In this document: positions 52,872-61,625 of the stretch, piece after piece
How positions within the stretch are numbered: the first letter of the stretch is position 1
Layout of the letters: each line of letters opens with the position of its first letter
Assembly: GCA_002162765.1 (NCBI GenBank)
Contig: MAAR01000009.1
Coordinates: 186,001 to 250,000, forward strand
From: Flavobacteriales bacterium 34_180_T64
GTDB lineage: Bacteria; Bacteroidota; Bacteroidia; Flavobacteriales; Flavobacteriaceae
DNA length: 64,000 bases
Reading direction: 5' to 3'
The notes under the pieces: generated by a model
What the model saw: only the letters and a program-made list of their open reading frames with translations
Database searches by the model: none
What the model was told of the DNA's origin: nothing
Made by a program: the position numbers and the translations under genes

Positions 52872-53468
52872 TTAACAGTTTTTGTATTTGTCGTGTAATC
52901 CTACGCCTTTTAATATCATAGGTTTTATTTTTTCTAATCTACTAATTTTTGTGGTGTCACGTTTCGCAGATTCAATATGCTCGCAATACTCTCTCTGCTT
53001 TGAAGGTGTTAATTGATCAAAGCAATCTCTTAAAGCAGAGTCCTTTTTAAACTCTGTATTTAATTCGGACGGAATGACAACTGTTTTTCCTTTTCTTTCA
53101 GGTTTTATTTCTTTTCCTAATTTTTGATTTTCAATGGCTTCTTTAACATAGGATAAAACAGCCGCTCTATTTATTTCTTCAATTGAATTGAATCGCATTT
53201 GCCGCAAAGCCTTAGTCTTTTCTTGAGCATTTACTAAGAGTTTTTGTTTGTCTTCTAAAAAGACACCATTAAAAAACCAGATTCCAAAGTGCTTTTTAAA
53301 TGCTCCTAATCCAACAATATTTTTGCCATTCAATGCATATACTGGAGCACTCCATTTTACGGTTTCATCTAATTCAGTAGAGTTCATAATGTCTCTTAAA
53401 AGGGCCAGTTCTTTTGAAAAATGTGCATTGGTTTCAATGTATTCTTCAACGGAATGAACTTTTTTCAT
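52872..53468 (-). CDS. DUF1801 / YdeI-OmdA family protein
   Basis: A 198-residue cytoplasmic protein. The N-terminal DUF1801 domain (about 12-110) has ELDETVKWSAPVYALNGKNIVGLGAFK, and the C-terminal segment from about 140 (LRDCFDQLTPSKQREYCEHIESAKRDTTKISRLEK) matches the YdeI/OmdA-associated domain. Some relatives affect resistance to peptides or bacteriocins, but the activity is unknown. It is the last gene in the pepT-DinB-YdeI run, 12 bases after the DinB gene. Confidence 0.87.
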   Translation of the reverse strand: MKKVHSVEEYIETNAHFSKELALLRDIMNSTELDETVKWSAPVYALNGKNIVGLGAFKKHFGIWFFNGVFLEDKQKLLVNAQEKTKALRQMRFNSIEEINRAAVLSYVKEAIENQKLGKEIKPERKGKTVVIPSELNTEFKKDSALRDCFDQLTPSKQREYCEHIESAKRDTTKISRLEKIKPMILKGVGLHDKYKNC

Positions 53469-53480
53469 AATCGCTTAATT

Positions 53481-53984
53481 TTACCAAGTCCCAGCGTAAT
53501 CTAGATTCACACCTGATTGATGCTGTAAATAATCGAACTTTAGTTTTAGTATTTGTCTAAAATGTAAATAGTCATGAGCTAGCCAATTTGTTAAGAAATA
53601 ACCAGCAGTTAGAGTTCCCAATTTTGAATGTTCGAATGAATGCTTCCAATTGACATCTTTTAATGTCAATAACCATTGTATGGATTGTGCTCTTTCCACT
53701 AGAAACTTTGACAACATAGCATTGTAATTTTGATCTATGTAATTCCGTTCAGTAACCCAGCTGACTGGATTAATTGGAGGCGGAACAGTATTAGGATGCT
53801 CTAACACCCATTGCACTCTAAATCTAAAATCTTCACACTCTTCATCATGTAAATGACATAATATTTCTAAAAGACACCATTTTTCAGGTTTTTGTTTCCA
53901 TAAGAACATGGCTTCAGTTTCGTCCTTTAAAAGATTATAAAAGAGGATTTTGTTTTTTTGTAGCTGTTCTATTATCTGTCTCAT
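53481..53984 (-). CDS. DinB-family protein
   Basis: A 167-residue four-helix protein of the DinB/YfiT superfamily, with metal-binding histidines at about H46 in CHLHDEECEDF, and H134/H138 in HDYLHFRQI. The superfamily includes thiol transferases (bacillithiol and mycothiol S-transferases) and proteins of unknown action. Gap of one base to the pepT stop, so it is probably in one operon with pepT. Confidence 0.87.
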   Translation of the reverse strand: MRQIIEQLQKNKILFYNLLKDETEAMFLWKQKPEKWCLLEILCHLHDEECEDFRFRVQWVLEHPNTVPPPINPVSWVTERNYIDQNYNAMLSKFLVERAQSIQWLLTLKDVNWKHSFEHSKLGTLTAGYFLTNWLAHDYLHFRQILKLKFDYLQHQSGVNLDYAGTW

Positions 53985-53985
53985 T

Positions 53986-55227
53986 TCATTCGGCTTTCAA
54001 TGCCGTAAGTTCTGCAATTTTGCAGATGACTTCAGTTGCTCTTTGCATACTTTCTACTGGAACATATTCATAGCGACCATGAAAATTGTGTCCTCCAGCA
54101 AAGATATTAGGACAAGGCAATCCCATATAAGACAATTGCGATCCATCTGTACCCCCTCTAATTGGCTTGATAAGAGGTTCAATATGTAGCTGCTTCATCG
54201 CTTCTTCCGCAATATCTATAATATGCATTACGGGAACTACCTTTTCCTTCATATTAAAATATTGATCATTTATCTCAATACTAATTACTTCCCTACCATA
54301 TTGTGAGTTAATGTCTTGTGTTAGTTTTTGCATAAAAGCCTTTCGAGCTTCAAATTGATCCTTATCATGATCTCTTATGATATACTGCAATTCTGTTTCA
54401 TCAACTTTTCCATCCATACTGTATAAATGAAAAAAGCCTTGGTAGCCCTCAGTATGTTCTGGTGTTTCTAATCGCGGTAATGCATTAATGAACTCGTTAG
54501 CAATATACATAGAGTTCACCATTTTACCTTTGGCATATCCAGGGTGTACAATTTTACCTTGGATCTTAACTTTAGCTCCTGCAGCATTAAAATTTTCATA
54601 CTCTAATTCTCCAATCTGACTTCCATCCATTGTATAAGCCCAATCTGCTCCAAATTTTTCTACATCAAACTTGTGAGCGCCTCGACCAATTTCTTCATCA
54701 GGAGTAAAACCAATTCTAATGGGTCCATGTTTAATCTCAGGATGATTAATAAGATATTCCATAGCAGAGACAATTTCAGTGATGCCTGCTTTATCATCTG
54801 CACCTAAAAGTGTTGTACCATCGGTAGTAATGAGAGTCTGACCTTTATACAATAATAAATCTTCAAAATAATCAGGTGAAAGTATGATCTCTTCTTCTGA
54901 ATTTAATACAATATCCTTTCCGTCATAATTTTCAATAATTTGAGGATTTACATTCGCTCCAGTAAAATCTGGAGTTGTGTCAAAATGGGAAACAAAACCA
55001 ATCGTTGGCACGTCGTGTTGCACATTACTAGGCAAGGTTGCCATAATATAGGCATTGTCATCTATGGTAACATCATGCAATCCTATAGATTTTAGCTCTT
55101 CAACCAGTTTATGAGCAAGATCCCATTGTTTTTCCGTACTAGGTGTGGTGTTAGAATTAGGATCAGATTCAGTGTCAACAGTAACGTAACTTACAAATCG
55201 CTTTATGATGTGTTCTTTCGTAATCAT
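53986..55227 (-). CDS. pepT: Peptidase T (tripeptidase)
   Basis: A 413-residue zinc aminopeptidase of the M20 family that removes the N-terminal residue of tripeptides. Metal-binding motifs: HFDTTPD (about 82-88), GADDKAG (about 142-148), EEIGRGAH (about 176-183), DGSQIGE near 201, and [14 protein letters not shown] near the C-terminus. Length and motif order match PepT. The gene is divergent from pyrD. Confidence 0.95.
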   Translation of the reverse strand: MITKEHIIKRFVSYVTVDTESDPNSNTTPSTEKQWDLAHKLVEELKSIGLHDVTIDDNAYIMATLPSNVQHDVPTIGFVSHFDTTPDFTGANVNPQIIENYDGKDIVLNSEEEIILSPDYFEDLLLYKGQTLITTDGTTLLGADDKAGITEIVSAMEYLINHPEIKHGPIRIGFTPDEEIGRGAHKFDVEKFGADWAYTMDGSQIGELEYENFNAAGAKVKIQGKIVHPGYAKGKMVNSMYIANEFINALPRLETPEHTEGYQGFFHLYSMDGKVDETELQYIIRDHDKDQFEARKAFMQKLTQDINSQYGREVISIEINDQYFNMKEKVVPVMHIIDIAEEAMKQLHIEPLIKPIRGGTDGSQLSYMGLPCPNIFAGGHNFHGRYEYVPVESMQRATEVICKIAELTALKAE

Positions 55228-55335
55228 ACTTAATATTATTTTAGAGTTTGCCTGAGATAAATTAATAACTCTTAGAGTTTCAAAAATACTACTAATTTCT
55301 AAATTGATTATTAGCCTTTTTAGTAAAATGAATGG

Positions 55336-55343
55336 TATTTTTG
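55336..55343 (+). promoter_or_regulatory. Candidate -7 element (TATTTTTG) for pyrD
   Basis: A TAnnTTTG match 18 bases before the ATG at 55362. It lies downstream of an alternative upstream ATG (55332), which supports the 55362 start since an mRNA from here would not include 55332. Confidence 0.5.
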
Positions 55344-55361
55344 CAATTCAATTTGTTCGAC

Positions 55362-56378
55362 ATGTATAAACTTGTTTTAAGACCATTGTTTTTTCTTTTT
55401 GATCCAGAAAAAATTCATCATTTTACCTTTACTACGATTCGTGTCCTTTTTATGATACCTGGAGTTTCTTTTCTTTTTAAAAGTATATATCAAGTAAGAG
55501 ATAAACGATTAGAGCGAAATCTTTTCGGATTGAAATTTAGTAATCCAGTAGGTTTAGCAGCAGGTTTTGATAAGGATGCAAAATTATTTAATGAGCTTAG
55601 TAATTTTGGATTTGGTTTTATTGAAATTGGTACGCTTACGCCAAAACCACAAGAGGGAAATCCGAAAAAACGTCTGTTTAGACTAAAGTCTGATTCAGCA
55701 ATTATCAATAGAATGGGGTTTAATAATGGTGGAGTATTAGAGGCTGTCGAACGTTTGAAAAAGAATAATGGTGTTTTAATTGGCGGAAATATTGGAAAGA
55801 ACAAAATAACACCGAACGAAAATGCAGTTGAGGATTATAAGATTTGTTTCAATGCGTTATTTGATTTTGTAGATTACTTTGTTGTAAATGTTAGTTCGCC
55901 AAATACTCCAAATTTAAGAGCACTTCAAGACAAGGAGCCGCTAACGAAACTATTGAAAATTTTAAAAGCTGAAAACGCGATTAAAGCACAACCAAAACCT
56001 ATTCTATTGAAGATTGCTCCAGATTTATCAAATGCGCAGCTAATAGATATTATTGATATCGTTAAAGACACACAAATTGAAGGTGTAATCGCTACAAATA
56101 CTACAATAGCTAGAGAAGGTTTGCAAAGTCTTGAGAAGAAAGAAACAGGAGGGTTGAGCGGAAAACCTCTAACAAAAAGATCTACTGAAGTCATTCGTTT
56201 TTTGGCTGATAAAAGCCAGAAAGCATTTCCTATTATTGGTGTAGGAGGAATTCACACAAAAGAAGATGCGTTAGAGAAACTCGAGGCTGGAGCAGATCTG
56301 GTACAGCTTTATACCGGATTTATTTATGAAGGTCCTAGACTAGTAAAGGCTATTAATAAGGCCTTACTCAATAATTAA
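55362..56378 (+). CDS. pyrD: Dihydroorotate dehydrogenase (quinone), class 2
   Basis: A 338-residue enzyme of pyrimidine biosynthesis that oxidises dihydroorotate to orotate with FMN and passes electrons to quinone at the membrane. N-terminal helices [23 protein letters not shown] bind the membrane (class 2). Substrate and FMN motifs are [28 protein letters not shown], and [15 protein letters not shown] with the catalytic Ser. The conserved GVGGI is near the end. The 3' end overlaps the convergent T9SS gene by 15 bases. Confidence 0.95.
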   Translation: MYKLVLRPLFFLFDPEKIHHFTFTTIRVLFMIPGVSFLFKSIYQVRDKRLERNLFGLKFSNPVGLAAGFDKDAKLFNELSNFGFGFIEIGTLTPKPQEGNPKKRLFRLKSDSAIINRMGFNNGGVLEAVERLKKNNGVLIGGNIGKNKITPNENAVEDYKICFNALFDFVDYFVVNVSSPNTPNLRALQDKEPLTKLLKILKAENAIKAQPKPILLKIAPDLSNAQLIDIIDIVKDTQIEGVIATNTTIAREGLQSLEKKETGGLSGKPLTKRSTEVIRFLADKSQKAFPIIGVGGIHTKEDALEKLEAGADLVQLYTGFIYEGPRLVKAINKALLNN

Positions 56379-57299
56379 TTTTTGAGTTTTTATTCCTCCA
56401 GAGTTACTTTTTAGACGTAAAAAGTAGACGCCTTGATTCAAGTTTGTTAGGTTCAAAAAAATGTGATCTAATTCAGAGTTGAGTGATTGTTTTTTAATTA
56501 ATCCACCCAGAACATTGTAGATTTCTAAAGTTTTTAAATCTAAATTTTGAATATTAGAAACCGTTACGTTCCCTTTAGTTGGGTTTGGAAATACCTTTAT
56601 ATTTTCGATAGTATTTTCAGCATCTAGACTCAAAGTAGAGGTGACGTAGGTAAAGGTAATTGTTGCCATTTTATTTCCATTTATAGGGAACCCATTTATC
56701 ATCGATACGGCCACAGGAGTATTTGGACTATTGCTAGAACCATAATTAGTACCATCATCAGTTCCAGCATCATAAACAAATACATCCATGGTAAATGTTG
56801 CTTTCCAACCATTATTTATAACGGGATTTCCAGATCTTAAGTTCAAACTGTTAACAGCAATGAACCAATCTGGACTTGGCGCTACCATAGATACTAATGT
56901 GATATACGGGAAATCCTCGCTCACAAATGTGTTAGTTAGTAGAGCGGTTTCTTCAGGACCAAAATTAAACCCAGCTTGTAAAAGTTGATCGGCACTGCCA
57001 GCAGTAATGGCATCTCCAATTTCTTTAGTGATTTCAACGTTGACACCACCTTCAGCAACGTCTTTTATGCCCATAGTTGCAATCATTCCTAGACTTACAA
57101 ATTCATTTGGCACACTGTGTGTAGCTCCTATTAAATCAGACCAATGCGCATTTCCAGGGACAGAAGTGTGATCCGTAACGTTCCAAATAGTACTTACAGA
57201 GATGTTATATGTTGCAACAGACTGCCCAAACGCGAAACTCGTTAGAAACAGTATGACTAAGAAAAGGGGAGTCTTCAAATTTCGCGTATAGTTTTTCAT
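56364..57299 (-). CDS. Spondin_N-domain T9SS cargo protein
   Basis: A 311-residue secreted protein. Signal peptide ends near FAFGQ (residue 26). Next is a Spondin_N-type domain (about 28-210) with the typical TWN/IWN start, GHWSD-like [12 protein letters not shown], and [15 protein letters not shown]9SS type A sorting domain closes the protein (about 228-311, [15 protein letters not shown] to TQKLIIE). Spondin_N domains bind other proteins or lipids on eukaryotic surfaces; a bacterial T9SS version suggests cell-surface adhesion. Its coding end overlaps that of pyrD. Confidence 0.88.
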   Translation of the reverse strand: MKNYTRNLKTPLFLVILFLTSFAFGQSVATYNISVSTIWNVTDHTSVPGNAHWSDLIGATHSVPNEFVSLGMIATMGIKDVAEGGVNVEITKEIGDAITAGSADQLLQAGFNFGPEETALLTNTFVSEDFPYITLVSMVAPSPDWFIAVNSLNLRSGNPVINNGWKATFTMDVFVYDAGTDDGTNYGSSNSPNTPVAVSMINGFPINGNKMATITFTYVTSTLSLDAENTIENIKVFPNPTKGNVTVSNIQNLDLKTLEIYNVLGGLIKKQSLNSELDHIFLNLTNLNQGVYFLRLKSNSGGIKTQKLIIE

Positions 57300-57450
57300 A
57301 ATGGATCTGTTTGATTGTTACGTACTTGAGTCGTAAAAAAGAACTCAATCCTTACAGGATAATTTTATTTTTTGTAATGTCTTTTTTGTAAACTTGTTAA
57401 GGCTCTTTAAGAAAAATAATAGTATTTTTAAACTTTAAATTATATGTTGA

Positions 57451-58314
57451 ATGTCCTCTAAATTAAAGATTATTGAATGTCCGCGTGATGCCATGCAAGG
57501 CATCAAAGACTTTATTCCTACCGATAAAAAAGTGCAGTATATTCAATCTTTATTAAGAGTGGGTTTCGATACGCTGGATTTTGGGAGTTTTGTGTCACCA
57601 AAGGCAATCCCTCAAATGGTTGATACTGCGGAAGTGTTATCTCAATTAGATCTTTCTAAAACGACAAGTAAATTACTTGCCATTATTGCAAATACAAGAG
57701 GCGCATCTGATGCTTCGAAACATGAGGCAATTGATTATTTAGGGTATCCATTTTCAATTTCAGAGAATTTCCAAATGCGAAATACTCATAAAACAATTGC
57801 GCAATCGGTAATCACATTGCAGGAGATTTTGGATATCGCCGCTTCAACAAATAAAGAAGTAGTTGTTTATATTTCTATGGGATTTGGAAATCCATATGGA
57901 GACCCATGGAATGTTGATATCGTAGGAGAGTGGACGGAACGATTGTATAAAATGGGAGTTAAAATTTTATCATTAAGCGATACAATTGGCAGCTCAAACC
58001 CCGAAAACATTGACTATTTATTTTCGAATTTAATTTCTCAATATCCACAGATTGAATTTGGTGCACATTTACATACAACCCCTACATCTTGGTTTGAAAA
58101 AGTTGATGCGGCCTATAAAGCTGGTTGTAGACGATTTGATGGCGCAATTCAAGGTTTTGGTGGATGTCCGATGGCAAAAGATGAGTTGACAGGTAATATG
58201 CCAACAGAAAAGTTGTTGTCCTATTTTACATCTAACAATAATAATAATCTAGACGCATTAAGTTTTGAAAGCGCCTATAATGAGGCTACAAAAATCTTCA
58301 CAAGCTACCATTGA
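57451..58314 (+). CDS. mvaB: Hydroxymethylglutaryl-CoA lyase
   Basis: A 287-residue TIM-barrel enzyme that splits HMG-CoA to acetoacetate and acetyl-CoA, the last step of leucine breakdown. It begins with IIECPRDAMQGIKDF (active-site Arg), has the metal-binding HLHTTP near 203, and the catalytic Cys in GFGGCPMAKDELTGNMPTE near 233. All expected residues are present. It is functionally consistent with the leucine dehydrogenase at 49739, although it is not in the same operon. Confidence 0.93.
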   Translation: MSSKLKIIECPRDAMQGIKDFIPTDKKVQYIQSLLRVGFDTLDFGSFVSPKAIPQMVDTAEVLSQLDLSKTTSKLLAIIANTRGASDASKHEAIDYLGYPFSISENFQMRNTHKTIAQSVITLQEILDIAASTNKEVVVYISMGFGNPYGDPWNVDIVGEWTERLYKMGVKILSLSDTIGSSNPENIDYLFSNLISQYPQIEFGAHLHTTPTSWFEKVDAAYKAGCRRFDGAIQGFGGCPMAKDELTGNMPTEKLLSYFTSNNNNNLDALSFESAYNEATKIFTSYH

Positions 58315-58420
58315 TTGATATATTTTAAGTTAATCTAATTGATTTTCAGACGCTTAATTCACGCCCTAAAAATTATTTAAAATTATTCTAAATAATGTTG
58401 GCTAGTTTATAAATCAGTCT

Positions 58421-58428
58421 TATTTTTG
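58421..58428 (+). promoter_or_regulatory. Candidate -7 element (TATTTTTG) for the porin operon
   Basis: TATTTTTG with a possible TTG -33 box at 58398-58400, 20 bases upstream. The leader to the porin ATG at 58493 is about 60 bases. Confidence 0.5.
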
Positions 58429-58492
58429 CCGATGAAATAATTTATTATTTATAACAAGTCTAAATAAAAATAAGAATAAAATTAATCAAGTA

Positions 58493-59650
58493 ATGAAAAA
58501 AATAACCTTACTAATTTCATTTTTTGCAACTACATTAGCGGTTGCACAATCTGCTCCAGATTCTCTACAAATTAATCCTCAAAATCAACAAAATGCAGCA
58601 CAGCGTATTTTATCAGGAAACATCAATAATGGTGTAACTGTAGGTGGTTATGGTGAGATTACATATAATCAACCAGAAGCTGATAATGGCGAATTAGATG
58701 TGCAACGATTGGTACTTCTTTTTGGGTATAAATTCAATGATAAAGTACAATTTATCACTGAAGTTGAACTTGAGCATGTTGAAGAAGTTTTTGTTGAACA
58801 AGCATTTATACAGTATAGTCTAAGTGATAATGTTAATCTTCGAGGAGGATTAATGTTAGTGCCAATGGGAATTGTTAATGAGTACCATGAACCTACAACA
58901 TTTAATGGTGTTGAACGTCCTAGTGTCGATGGTAACATAGTCCCTACAACATGGAGAGAAATTGGTTTTGGTGTATCTGGAAAATTCGACGATGCTTCGC
59001 TTAGATACCAAGCCTATGTATTTAATGGATTTTCATCTGTAAATGGAGAAAAAGTATTGGGTGGTAAAAATGGCTTACGAAATGGAAGACAAAAAGGAAT
59101 TAAGTCAACTGTGGATTCTCCTAACTTAGCTGCTAAATTAGATTATTACGGATTACCTGGATTACGTCTTGGACTTTCAGGATATTTTGGTAGAACACAG
59201 GCTGAAGATGATATTGAAGATATCGATGGTTCTAGCGTTGGAATTTCAATGGTAGGCTTAGATGCTAGATATGCTAAAAAGCGTATTACAGCTCGTGGTC
59301 AATTCATCCATGCAAGCCTAAGTGATACGGAAGATTATAACTCGCTTTATAGTTCCGATTTAGGAAGTGCGCTTCAAGGTTGGTATTTAGAAGCAGCTTA
59401 TAATTTGTTGCCAATTGAAAAGGAACAACAACTTTATGCATTTGCACGTTATGAAGATTTTGATACGAACGCATCTGTTGATGGTGGTTTAGTGAAAAAT
59501 GATAGTTATGACAGAAATGAATGGACTTTCGGATTAAGTTATAAAATAGCACCTGGTGCAGTCGTAAAAGCAGATTATCAAATTAAAGATAATGCTTCAG
59601 ATTCAGATGTTCCAAATCAATTGAATATTGGGTTGGGTGTTTGGTTTTAA
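58493..59650 (+). CDS. Outer-membrane porin
   Basis: A 385-residue porin-like protein with a signal peptide ending near AVAQ (residue 19). Strands alternate through the body: VGGYGEITYN, LDVQRLVLLFGYKF and GLMLVPMGIVNEYHEPTTFNGVERP are typical of the Bacteroidota porin family often called porin or phosphate-selective-like. It ends in LNIGLGVWF, with a C-terminal aromatic signature. The substrate cannot be read; anions or small metals are possible. It precedes an FMN-binding protein gene and two more genes on the same strand. Confidence 0.82.
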   Translation: MKKITLLISFFATTLAVAQSAPDSLQINPQNQQNAAQRILSGNINNGVTVGGYGEITYNQPEADNGELDVQRLVLLFGYKFNDKVQFITEVELEHVEEVFVEQAFIQYSLSDNVNLRGGLMLVPMGIVNEYHEPTTFNGVERPSVDGNIVPTTWREIGFGVSGKFDDASLRYQAYVFNGFSSVNGEKVLGGKNGLRNGRQKGIKSTVDSPNLAAKLDYYGLPGLRLGLSGYFGRTQAEDDIEDIDGSSVGISMVGLDARYAKKRITARGQFIHASLSDTEDYNSLYSSDLGSALQGWYLEAAYNLLPIEKEQQLYAFARYEDFDTNASVDGGLVKNDSYDRNEWTFGLSYKIAPGAVVKADYQIKDNASDSDVPNQLNIGLGVWF

Positions 59651-59697
59651 TAAATCAAATTCATATAAATGATTTTGAATTAGTTTTTAATTGTCCT

Positions 59698-59736
59698 ATA
59701 GCTAAAGTGAGAACATAATAGTATCACTTTGGCTAT
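59698..59736 (+). terminator. Hairpin between porin and FMN-binding protein genes
   Basis: A 13-bp stem ATAGCTAAAGTGA (59698-59710) / TCACTTTGGCTAT (59724-59736) with one G-T pair. The following tract is only moderately T-rich (TTGGCATTTATATT), so it may be a weak terminator or mRNA-stability element within the operon. Confidence 0.5.
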
Positions 59737-59773
59737 TTGGCATTTATATTATAGATAACTATTTTAAATAAAT

Positions 59774-59781
59774 TACCTTTG
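59774..59781 (+). promoter_or_regulatory. Candidate -7 element (TACCTTTG) touching the FMN-binding protein start
   Basis: TACCTTTG matches TAnnTTTG and ends four bases before the ATG at 59786. If it is real, the message would be leaderless, as for csaA. Confidence 0.35.
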
Positions 59782-59785
59782 CTAA

Positions 59786-60316
59786 ATGAAATTTAAATCA
59801 GTTTTTTTATTAAGTATTGCATTCGTTTTAAGCGCATTTAGTATTCCAAAAAACTTGCAAAAGAAAATGGATAAGGAAATTATTAAAACGTTTAAAGTAG
59901 AGACAATTTCTTATAATGAAGTGGTGATTCCGGCAAAAATTTCTGAAATATTGCCGGCAAAATTTGGGAATAATAATTTATTTAAAGTTACAACATCTGA
60001 CGATGAGTTCTTGTGTTATGCATATATTTCAAAAGCAGCAAGTAAAACCGATGATTTTGACTATCTAGTATTGCTTGATAAAGACCTTGTGGTATTGAAA
60101 GCGAAAGTCTTAATATATCGAGAAGATTATGGTGGTGAAATTGGTAGTAAACGCTGGTTAAAACAATTTATAGGTAAATCACAGAATGATGAATTGCGAT
60201 ATGGAGATAATATTATTGCTATTTCTGGCGCGACTATTTCTGTGCGTTCTATGACTAATGCCATGAACGATGTATTGAAATCATTAAAAATTCTTCATTC
60301 AAAAGACATATTATAG
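59786..60316 (+). CDS. FMN-binding domain protein, probable flavinylated periplasmic electron carrier
   Basis: A 176-residue secreted protein: signal peptide to about residue 18, then an FMN-binding domain. The sequence AISGATISVRSMTNA at about 147-161 carries the SGATxS motif in which a Thr receives a covalent FMN from an ApbE-type enzyme in related proteins. YREDYGGEIGSKRWLKQFIGK at about 111-131 is the second conserved segment. No apbE is in the window. The next gene follows without gap (stop TAG at 60314-60316, ATG at 60317). A role in moving electrons in the periplasm is inferred from the family. Confidence 0.85.
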   Translation: MKFKSVFLLSIAFVLSAFSIPKNLQKKMDKEIIKTFKVETISYNEVVIPAKISEILPAKFGNNNLFKVTTSDDEFLCYAYISKAASKTDDFDYLVLLDKDLVVLKAKVLIYREDYGGEIGSKRWLKQFIGKSQNDELRYGDNIIAISGATISVRSMTNAMNDVLKSLKILHSKDIL

Positions 60317-60817
60317 ATGAAAATCAACGGGTTATTAACAAGCTTTCCTAAGGAAATTAAATTATTAATAGGTGTTTTTGTGGTTGTTTTGAGTATTGGT
60401 TTTTACTCCGGACTTTTATTTGTTGGTGAAACTTCTTCAGTGAATCCAAATGGTATAGAAGAACAATATTTAGGAAACGAAACTGATGAAAATGCGACCA
60501 TTATGAAATTCAAAAAGAGTGACAAAGAGATGCTCACTTTAGTGCACAATCATATACTATCAATGTCCATAATTTTCTTCTTAGTAGGACTTGTTTTATC
60601 GACAACTCAGTTGAATAAAAAAGTAAAATTATTTTTAATGATAGAGCCATTTATTTCAGTCTTACTTACTTTTGGAGGTATTTATTTGCTTTGGAAAGGC
60701 ATGATATGGATGAAATATATTATCATGTTTTCAGGTACGCTTATGACCTTAACATTTCTAGCATCGACCTTAATCATTTTCGTTCAATTGTTTAGAAAAC
60801 AAAAGGTCATTAAATAA
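60317..60817 (+). CDS. Four-helix membrane protein partner of the FMN-binding protein
   Basis: A 166-residue protein with membrane segments at about 15-37, 82-99, 110-128 and 134-157. The first loop is polar (about 38-74), and the second helix begins with TLVHNHILSMSIIFF, where two histidines are placed at the membrane face. Histidines so placed could ligate haem or bind quinone, but this is speculative since no motif is recognised. It is directly joined to the FMN-binding protein gene, so the two proteins probably work together. Confidence 0.75.
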   Translation: MKINGLLTSFPKEIKLLIGVFVVVLSIGFYSGLLFVGETSSVNPNGIEEQYLGNETDENATIMKFKKSDKEMLTLVHNHILSMSIIFFLVGLVLSTTQLNKKVKLFLMIEPFISVLLTFGGIYLLWKGMIWMKYIIMFSGTLMTLTFLASTLIIFVQLFRKQKVIK

Positions 60818-60849
60818 TTCTTTATATTTAGGTCTTTCAGTTTATTGAT

Positions 60850-61554
60850 ATGAAGGCCATATTAATTTGTTTTGCACTTAGCTTATCGTTTTCCACTCTT
60901 GCAAAAGAATGGAAGAGCATTAAAGTGTATCAAGAGGAAACAAAAAATGTCAAGCTATTATCTTCAGATTGGTTAAAATCAGATCGACTTCGTAATACTG
61001 AAATTTGGCAAAAAGCGAATCGTTATAATCTTACTCATAATAAACCTTTTGAATATTTAAGCATTAAACAAAGACGCGATTTTTATAGATGGTTAAATGC
61101 TAATCTTAAACAAAAGGGCCATGAAGTAGTTTGGGTTTCAATGGCAAGTTATATTTCACATAAATTGAGACTAGTTGTAACTTTTCCGCAAAGTATGTTT
61201 ACAAATAAGGCTTTAAAAAAACAAGCGAATATGGGAAGTGAAACTGTTTTTAACGCATCATTCACTATATTGAAAGACCTGTTTTTATCTGAACAAATTT
61301 TGCGAAATGAGGCCGCATTACATTGGGATATGAGCATATTGTTTGAGGAACAATACAATTGGCTGGCTACTATTTTTTCTCAAATGGATAGTAGAACAAT
61401 TTATAAAATAGAGCGTATGGCAAAAGGTCAATTTTTATATGGACTCATAGTGCCAAAAAGTATACGCTTTACAAGAGAAATTTCGAACAGTGATGATCGA
61501 TATAATTATGCCATAAACATATTGAGAGAGTACTGTAAATCTCTCAATGAATAA
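60850..61554 (+). CDS. Conserved secreted flavobacterial protein of unknown function
   Basis: A 234-residue protein with a signal peptide ending near STLAK (residue 19). The segments KEWKSIKVYQEETKNVKLL, SDWLKSDRLRNTEIWQKANRYNL and YGLIVPKSIRFTREIS look strongly conserved in my memory of flavobacterial genomes, where the family is sometimes labelled insecticidal toxin complex protein; that label has no support here. It is helical, with a notable run of Trp residues. It follows the membrane protein gene by 32 bases and likely ends the operon. Confidence 0.7.
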   Translation: MKAILICFALSLSFSTLAKEWKSIKVYQEETKNVKLLSSDWLKSDRLRNTEIWQKANRYNLTHNKPFEYLSIKQRRDFYRWLNANLKQKGHEVVWVSMASYISHKLRLVVTFPQSMFTNKALKKQANMGSETVFNASFTILKDLFLSEQILRNEAALHWDMSILFEEQYNWLATIFSQMDSRTIYKIERMAKGQFLYGLIVPKSIRFTREISNSDDRYNYAINILREYCKSLNE

Positions 61555-61591
61555 TTTAACAGCAACTATATCCAATTTCATAATATAGTCG

Positions 61592-61622
61592 TATCTTTGC
61601 ACGCAATTATAACTGTAATTGC
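61592..61622 (+). promoter_or_regulatory. guaB -7 element and start-proximal hairpin
   Basis: TATCTTTG (61592-61599) is a TAnnTTTG match. It is followed by a perfect 7-bp inverted repeat GCAATTA (61603-61609) / TAATTGC (61616-61622) with a six-base loop, three bases before the ATG at 61626. The hairpin would lie in the short leader and could affect ribosome access. Confidence 0.5.
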
Positions 61623-61625
61623 ATC

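Noticed and set aside
55332-55361. Upstream ATG of pyrD
   Set aside because: A promoter-like element lies after it, and class 2 enzymes begin at MYKL, which is the ATG at 55362.
60850-61554. Insecticidal toxin complex protein
   Set aside because: That name is attached to some relatives in my memory, but there is no toxin-complex domain in the 234 residues.
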